From the NCBI GenBank assembly GCA_008828725.1, contig MEHQ01002986.1, positions 618,477 to 682,476 on the forward strand: a stretch of 64,000 nt of DNA, given 5' to 3'. Both the position numbers and the translations under genes were made by a program. The stretch is from Saccharina japonica (Eukaryota; Sar; Phaeophyceae; Laminariales; Laminariaceae). The notes beneath the pieces are model-generated. The model searched no databases, was not told the origin of the DNA, and saw only the letters and a program-made list of their open reading frames with translations. Positions 22,901 to 31,900 of the stretch are shown here, in pieces; position 1 is the first letter of the stretch, and the number at the start of each line of letters is the position of its first letter.

Positions 22901-25900
22901 CGATCAGATCAACTTTCGTTCGGCCGAGGTCATCGAGCCCATAGCGAAGTCGTTGAGCAGCGGAGGAGGACTCGTGAACCAACAAGGCTGGGATCACGTC
23001 GTGTTCGCGATTGACCCGAGTTTCGCCACGCTGCACCTGAGCTCCGTGGGAAACTGGGACGAGAACAAGCGACGAGCCGCTCGCAAGGTCCTCGGAGAGG
23101 CAAGGGACAACTTCCACGTGCACCCGAGACCATGGTGAGTACAGTAGTAGTAGTGGTGGTCCCTCGATAGTGCCGGTATCCGCCACAGTCAATACTACCG
23201 GCACTACAGTATTATAGCCGCAACCGGCGCTACTCCTCACACTTCCACAATCTGGTTGAAATCCCATCTGCACCAAGATAGTTCACCGGACGCATGCTAC
23301 GGTAGAGCTTCACCGTGTTTGTTTCTGAGGATGACCACTTGAGGAGCTCTACACCTGACCCAATAATCGATTTCGGACGAAAATAAAAGTGCTACCTACC
23401 CGATGCACAGTACCGTGGCCAAAGAATACAACCAAACACGTTGCAGCGCGAGAAGGAAAGTCCGGCGATTTTGGAGTTGCGGATCCCGATCGTTCAGAAA
23501 CTGTTTCAGCCAAAAAACGGTATACCTCTACCTCTATCGTAGCACGCGCCACAGACCCTATAGCGGGCACTCAACCGGCACTATAGAGGGACCAATACGT
23601 AAGTGAGAGTTTGTCCACTTCGCCTACGTACAGCAGTGATGGTTAACATCCGCCTGTCTTCTTGGCTTGAGGTCTTCACCACCGCTGTCAATTACGCTGT
23701 TCTCGTTGCGACAAAACCGGTCGCAAGAACGCCAGTAAAAGAGCTCACCACTTATTTCGATGCTAGACGAAGAGTTGAGGTGGACCGTACACGAGACGAA
23801 GGGAACAACGCTAGCAGCCTATGGTTGATTTTTGGTATGATCTGATTGGCTTAAGGTTCGGGTTAGTATGGCTAGTGACAGCTTAACATTCGTCCCGTAC
23901 ACAGGGTGGCGTGTCAGCCACTTTCTCGAACAAGTGTGACTTGTTCTTCAATAGAGGTATGTAGCACATTTTGACTACAGTTTGTTTCTGGATGACGGGG
24001 CGCTCCTTAACATCAAAACCGGCAGAATTTCAGCATCATGTTGCAAATTTTGGTGTTTTTGTTCACTTAAAGTATGGGATATTAAGACGCGTGCTACGAT
24101 AGAGGTAGTCCCAGTGACACTTTTTGCTGATTTGTTTTCTGAATGATCGGGCGCCTTAACCCAAATTGGTCGGACTTTTCATTCTTGTGTTGCCACATTT
24201 TCCATAGTATAGCTAGCGAATGGAATTGTTGGTCGGGTAGCACTTTTGGTTTCCTCCGAAATCGGTTTTCGGGCGAGGTATGAAGCTCCTCAAGTGAGGA
24301 GCTCAGAAAAGTTACGGTGCATCTCTATCGCAGCATTCGTTGTCCTGCTCATCGGGTAGCACTTTCATTTCCCTCACTTTAACCCTTCTAGGACTGGAGT
24401 CCCGGTTTGGGGACAAATTACTTAGAATTAGAGTGGTTTGTCCCCAAATCGGGACTGCAGTCCTAAAAGGGTTAACTAAAACAGTTTTTGGGGTGAGGTG
24501 AGGCATAGAGCTCCTCAAGTGACCACCCTTATAAGGAAAAAATGGTACACCTCTACCGTAGCACGCGTCAAGTAGTAGGCACCCCTCCGCTAGGCCCTCC
24601 GAGAAACGAAGAAGGGCCAACTTTCACGTTTAACCGTGACCATGGATGGCCAAATTCGTTTTTCGCGCAGTTATATGTACCAGCGGTACGGCCACGGCTC
24701 AACCTGCGGCGCTAGCTCTGCGTTTCCCATAGTGGTATATAGTACCTGGTATGGTAGTACTCATGTGCTGTGATGTGCGACTCTGAACGGAAATGTAAGG
24801 ACCGACCATCGTTCGGGCCGGCATCCACCCGGGGCATGACCATTTTCCCCTCCAGGGTGTTGGGGTTGTAGGTGTATTAATTATTTCTGATTCGGGGATA
24901 GCGACTTATCCTCCCCGGGTGCGGCGGGAGCTCGACCACGAGCCCCAGCCAAGTCAGCAATCAGACGATGCGGGGAGGGTTCCACAACGTGTGGGGAGGG
25001 GGAACTCCGTTTTCTTCCGCGGGTTGTTAGAGTTGTAGATGTACCGAAGGATTTCCGATCCGGCGATGGAGCCTTACCATCCCCGGGAGCGGCGGGACCT
25101 CAACGCTGTCCCGGGAGGCTACTCACGCCGCGCGCTGGCTCCATGAGCCCCCGCTAAATCAGCAATCAGCCGATGGGAGGGTGGAATCCACACCTTGCGG
25201 GGCGGTATCGGCCAGGGGGATGCCCATTTTCGTCCCCGGCTTGTTGGACCTGTGGATGCATGGAATGAATTATAATCAGGGGATGTACCTTTTCGTCCCC
25301 GGGTGCGGCGGGACCTCGATGTTTTCCCGATGGGCGACTCCCGCCTCCCGCCACGCGCTGGATGCATGAACCCCAGACTAATCCGCAATCATCCCATGGG
25401 GGAAGGGTTTCCACACCCGGCGGGGCGGTACCCACGCGGGGGAAGTCCGTATTCGTCTTCGTGTTGATGGAGTTGTAGATGTACGCAAGGATTTCTGATC
25501 CGGCGATGGAACCTTATCGTCTCCGACCTCGACGTCGTCCCGGGGGGCAAGTCTCGCCGCGCGCTGGCTTCGTGACTCCGAGCCAAATAAGCAATCAGCC
25601 AGTGGGGATGGGGTTTCGTTACGGTATCGACCCAGGGGATGTCCGTTTTCGGCCCCGGTTTGTTGGAGTTGTACGTGTACGGAAGGATATATGAACCGGG
25701 AATAACACCTTATCATACCCGGGAGCGGCGGGACCTCAACGTCGTCCCGAGAGGCTACTCTCGCCGCGCGCTGGCCCTGCTAAATCAGTAGCCAGCCGAT
25801 GGGAGCGGATTTTTCACACCTTGCGGGGCGGTATCGGCCAGGGGGATGTCTGTTTTCGTCTCCTGGTTGTTGGAGCTGTAGATGCATGGACATATTTATG

Positions 25901-28900
25901 ATCAGGGCATGCGCCTTTTCGTCCCCGGCATTGATGTTGCTCCGAAGGGCGACCCTTGCCACGGGATGGCTCCATGAACCCCAGCCTAATCCGCAATCAG
26001 CTGATGGTAAAAGGGTTTTCGCACCTTGCGGGGCGGTATTGACCCGGGGGAAGTCCGTGTTCGTCTCTGAGTTGTTGGAGTTGTACGGAAGGATTTCTGA
26101 TACGGAGATGGGACCTATCGTCCCCGATTGCGATGGAACTTCGATGTTGTCCCGGGGCGAAATACTCGCCGCGCGCTAGCGCCATGAATCCCAAACTAAT
26201 CAACACTCAGCCAGTGGAGGTGGGGTTTCCACACCTTGCGGGACGGTATCGATCTGGGGGATGTCCGTTTTCGTACCCGGGCAGTTGGAGTTGTACATGT
26301 ACGGAAGGACTTACGATCCGGGGATTGGACCTTATCATCTCCAGGGGCGGCGGGATCTCGACATGGGGTTTCCACATTGTTTTGCTTTTGAGTTGCCTGC
26401 CGTGGGAATTTCCATGAAAAAAAAACTTCCAGGGAAGGAGTTGAAATTTTCCATCGAAATTTGTTCACTCCCATGGAAGTAAAAGTAGGAAGTAAATTTA
26501 CTTCCTCCATGGAAGTAAACAATCGTCTATGGACCTTCTAGCGACTTCCATATAAGCTGCCATCATCTTCCATGGAAGCTATCATCAACTTCCATCGTAG
26601 CGATTGTTGGAACGGAAGTCGGTGGACCCTTCTTCTTGTGGGAGTTAATGGCCCTTTAGGAAACGCGTGTAAGTAGGTTGGCGAGTTTATAGGGGAAGAT
26701 GGAAGTTATTGGCAGCTTCCGCCGAACGTTGCTGTGGAAGCTTTGTTTGGTTGATGGAAGTTGATGGAAGCTTCCATTTCTACCAACAGTCGAAGTTTCC
26801 ACGTACGTCCATGGAATTTAATTTTACTTCTAGATTTAATGCCATGGAAGTTACCACGTATTTCCATCAAAGTCAAAATTCACTTCCAGGAAGTTACCAC
26901 GTATTTCCATCGAAGTAAACAATTACTTCCAGGAGTTACCACGCATTTCCATTGAAGTTAAATTTAAATTTACTTCCAGGAAGTTGCCACGTATTTCCAT
27001 CGAAGTAAATTTTAGTTCCAGGAAGTAACCACATATTTACATCGAAGTAAAAATCATCGAAGTAACATTTACTTGCAGGAAGTTACCATGTAACAGCCGA
27101 TTTTCCGAATTGAGAATTGCCTTTCCGATGAGAATGAAAATCGATTTGAGTACTTTGTTATTGTTTAAGAGTTGTATTTCGCTCACGATCAAAACTTGAC
27201 CTAGAAAATATGTTCCTCGATGGTAGGTATCGATCTACGAAAAAACAAATGAAATATACCTTGACAGGCTCGAAAAATCCAGGATTTAGGGGAATTTGCA
27301 TTTATGAGCGAGGTACCTCGCCCATTAATCCAGTTTTTCTGGGATCTTCGATATCTTGAGACTGCCGATGCCGATTTCGTTTTGTGTTTTTGTCATCGAC
27401 GGCTGTCACGACTGACAATAGTTTACAGTGAAACACATGACTGTGAGGGGAGTACGAGTACATCTCTTACAATTCAAAAAGCAATATTTTCGATTTTCAT
27501 TCTCGTCGGAAAGGCAATTCTCAATTAGGAAAATCGGCTGTTATGTATTTCCATTGAAGAAAACATTGCTTCCACGAGCAGTATTAAGCTCTTGGAAGCC
27601 GGTTTTACTTCCATGGAAATACGTTCGTAACCTTCATGGAAGTAAACATATAAAGCAAAACAATGTGGTGGACTCGACTCGCGGGAAGAGAACAAGAGAC
27701 TGTGGGCGAACGTGGTACTATACCGTTGGGGACTCCGATTCCCTGGCGACAGAAAAACAGCTGATGATTGCCGATTTATCTTGCTACAAAACAGGGGACC
27801 CATCACGCAACCCGAATGGTGTCGGCTTTAGACATGGTGCAATCATGCGACCGAGCATCTCGGATATTTGTCCGGCCCCTCTCGCTTTGACCTCACAATC
27901 CGTAACTACCCCCTGGTGTTTCAGGTATGACGGCAACCCAAAATGCGCGTTCGACTCCGCAAGGCTTAACATCGCCCTACACGTACGCATGGGTGATCGG
28001 CGGGCTTTCCAGCAAGGATCTGTCCAGTATTTTCAGCATCTAGAATCGTTTATGGACATCGTTTCGACGGAGGTGGTTCAAATGGGCCTGGAGCCGCCGG
28101 TGTTTCACGTGTTCTCGGAGACTGTTTTGCCATGCCCGTCGGCGCACGCGGGGTTGTTCGACGAGTTCCTGACGTGGCCGGTGGAGCTTGATCAGGTTAG
28201 GAAACATTCAAGAGCTATTAAATAGTTGTTGGTGTTGTTGTTTTTATTCATGATAATGCCTTTTAATGTTCTTGTTCTTGTTATTGCTCTCGCTCTCGTT
28301 CTTGATCTTGTTCTTGGTCCTGATCTTGTTCTTGTTATAGTTCTTGTCCTTATCCTTGTTCTTGTTCTTGTTCTTGTTCTTGTTCTTATGTTTTTTTTTG
28401 TGCTCTGATACTGTTGGTTCCCGTGCTCGTCGGCGTACACGCGATTTCTGGACGAGTTCCCGACACGGCTGCTTCGAGGCTTGACGTGTGGTTAGGAAAC
28501 GTTACACTCGTCGGATGTGTTATTGCTGTTTGCTGTTGTTGTTGGTTGAGGTATGGGTGGTGTGGTTGCGAGTGTTTTGTTTGTCGTTGTTGTTGTTGTT
28601 GTTGCCGTTAATCCCTGTTCCTTTCGTTTAGTTTCGCGCCACCCTTATCCTTAAGGTGGTTTCGTCCGCACTGTATTTCTTGTAACTAGTTTGTTCCCCA
28701 CCCCCTATCTGTGGTCCTTGCGAGTATTAAAGTTTCCCGCGACCTGCTTCTCAACTCTTCCTTTTGCGTCCATACACATACTACTGCATATACTATATAT
28801 ATCATATGACGAATGCATGGTACGGCGGTAGATGTGTGAGGAGCTCTGTACTCCACACAATAAAAAACGATTTTGGAGGGAAATAAGTGTGCCACCCGAT

Positions 28901-31900
28901 GGAAGCTCCCATGGCCTACACTAGCTATACAATGAAACTAATAGCAACACGATAATGAACGTCCGGCGGTTTAGGGTCGAGGAGAGCCCGTGATCATCCA
29001 GGAAAAGTTTCAGCCAAAACGTGCCACCTCTCTATAGTAGCATGCGTCTGACTCGAATTCCAAGTAATCTGTCCGCTAAATGGGAGTGCAGTCGTCAAGG
29101 GGTAGTTCGCCCGCACCCTGTTTCGTATGATTATGTTCGCCCGCACCCTGCTTCGTATATATGATTATGTCCGCCCGCACCTTGCTTCGTGTGAGTAGGA
29201 TGTTCGCTCGCACCCCGTTTTTCGCGATCAGGTTGCGTCCACCACCCGCACCCTGTTTGTTAGGGCTAGTTCACCCCCCCCCCCCCCCCCCCGTTTTTTA
29301 CGATTCGTTCTCCCGCACGGTATTTCATGCGGACCATGCGCGCAAATTTTGTTTACTCTTATTTCGCCCGCATCCTTGTTTCTTGTCCTCAGTTGGCCCA
29401 CACTCTCTTTCACACGGCTAGCACGCTTGCACCGACGTTTTTTTCCGATTATGTTTCACCCACACCCATGTTTCTTACGGTTATATCCCCTGGTTCTTGC
29501 CATTAGATCGCCCGCACCCCTGTCTATTACTATTTGTTCGGCCGCATCTCCTTCTCACGAGAAGTTCGCCCGCTCTTTCTTGAGGTAAACACGCATGGGC
29601 TCTACTAGTGTTATGTGTTCACCCGCACCCGTTTCTCACCACCAGTTCGCTCAAGTCTCTTCGCTTTGTTTCTTACTACTAATATTTGTTCTCCCGCATC
29701 CCTGTTTGTTACTTTTTTTCCGCCGTACCCTTCTTACGATTAGTTCGCCCGCACACCTGCTGTTTCACACATATATCGCCCGCCCGAACATAGTATTGCT
29801 TGCCGAATACCGTTGTTCTGTTTGCCGTGGTCTGACAAGTGTTAAGTGCATGTTTGTTGGCGTGTTGTCGTATTCTTCTACGCCTTTGCCAATAAGCTGT
29901 TATGATTACAATTATTTGAGACCTACACGAAATCATGTGCATCCGAAAAGGTTATCCCCGACACTACACTTACCATTTTCGAGGTCTATGGTACTACTAC
30001 TGTAACTCGGGGAGGGGCTAGAACTCTCGAACACTACGTATAGTAGATCAATACCACTCTTGAGCATTTCAATGCCTCCTTGTAGGGGTGGTGGCATATT
30101 GTCTGACCTGTATTGCTTACATGAGGAGGTCAATATCCCACCCGAATCATGATTTCGAAGAAGGTTGTACGTGCAACAAGACCAACATTTGTGGGAGCTA
30201 GGCATAGTCCTGAAACAACATATACGAGAAAGGTTATCGTTCTAACCTGTAGTTACTCGCTTGAGAAGCCCCGCCGGCCTGAAAATATGGCGCCAAAAAG
30301 TGCAACCTCTTTCGTACCGTGGGATGAATCCAGCTTATCAACCCGGGTGATCAAGTACGGTCATGCCAAAAAAAGGGCAACCCCCTACCGACGCATGCTA
30401 CGGATAGAGGTGCACCAACCCATGGTTTGTTTGAGGCCCCTGACTTGAAAGAGCTCCATACTAATAGTAAGTCAAAATAAGATTTTGGAGGAAACTAAAA
30501 GTTCTACCCGATGGAAACTCGTATGACCTACTGTAAGTATGCTACCACTCTGACCACAAATATAAGGAACATTTAAATATAAGTTTAATACAACAAAAGG
30601 TGCTTATATTTTGGGTCAAAGTGGTATGACAAATATATAGCAACACAATAATAATGAAAGTCCGACGAGTTTGGGTTAAGGACCCTTAATAGGTCATTCA
30701 GAAAACGTTTCAGCCAAAATAAGGTATACCTCTGTTGTAGCACGCCTCTACCGTGGGAGGAGTCTAGCTCATCACTTCGGGGCGATTCGTAGGGTAATGC
30801 CAAAAAGTGGAACTCCCCTGCCGTGGGATGAGTCTAGCTTATCACCCCGGGTGATACGTACGGTAATGCCAAAACGTACAACCCTTACCTACGATGGGAT
30901 AAGTCTAACTTATCACCCCGGGTGGTAAGTAGTACGGAAATGCCGAAAACGTGCAAACCCTACCATGGGATAGGTCTATCTAATCACCCCGGGTGGTAAG
31001 TTCGGTACTGGCAAAACGTGCAACCCCTATACCTACCGTGGGATGAGTCCAATTTATCACCCCGGTTGAAAACTACGGTAATGCTACAAAGTGCAACTCC
31101 CCTACTCGTACCGTGGGATGAGTCTCTGGGTGGACACATAACGGCCGTTTTGGCTTTCATATTTTTATATACCCCGACGATCTTTGCATTATTTCTGTCT
31201 GTTGCAGTTAACACAAGAACAGCGTCAACTCTCTGCCAGTGGAACAGATCCCTACTACAGCTGCTGCAGTAGTACAATAAAAACCTACAGCGTAGAACCT
31301 ACTTGGTAGAATGAAGTAAAACCGGTTTGTGGTTATTTTCTATCCCGTGCAGGAATCCTTCACCACTGACTTAGACTGACTGGTTTGTTTTTCCGTTCTG
31401 ACTTGGGGGGGGGGGGGGGGGGGGGGGCATATGGTGTCGGTTTATTACTTCGTCGTGGGCGCTTCCAGCTTTTTTTGTTTTTGTTATGCCGTCTTATGTC
31501 CGGAAATCTTCTTCTTCTTCTTCTTGAGGCCGAAACGCGCATGGCAGATCTCGGTCCCCATCCTTATAGGCAAGCATTACTGAAAATCCTTGCCCCTTCA
31601 GACGCGCGTTCATGATGATCTCTCGATTTTCATCCGGCTAGCTTTCCCATACGACGGTGGTTCTGCATAGGGGGGTAGACAGCAATAAAGCAACGCCTAC
31701 TCAACGTTGAACCGGCAATCTCTCGTCCGGTCAGCTCGTGAGGAACTCTAATCCCCTAAACCATTAAAATAAAATCTCTTCAGCTTGTGAAAGTGAACGT
31801 CTCACCCTACTCATGGAGCTTCGGTCCGCAGCCGGAAATATCCAGCGCATATGTCAATCCAAGCATCAGTTGCAACACTACTATTAATAGAGCTCAATAT

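Noticed and set aside
24800..26390. Long open frames on both strands as a repetitive protein
   Set aside because: The frames change from unit to unit and contain stops in most copies; the constant feature is the DNA period.
27428..27924. Upstream extension of the exon 3 open frame
   Set aside because: The sequence is TTCCATGGAAGT array and unrelated DNA; the acceptor at 27924 joins exon 2 in perfect phase.
28226..28440. Hydrophobic 60-codon frame (plus) and Arg/Thr-rich frame (minus)
   Set aside because: Both are translations of the CTTGTT hexanucleotide repeat.
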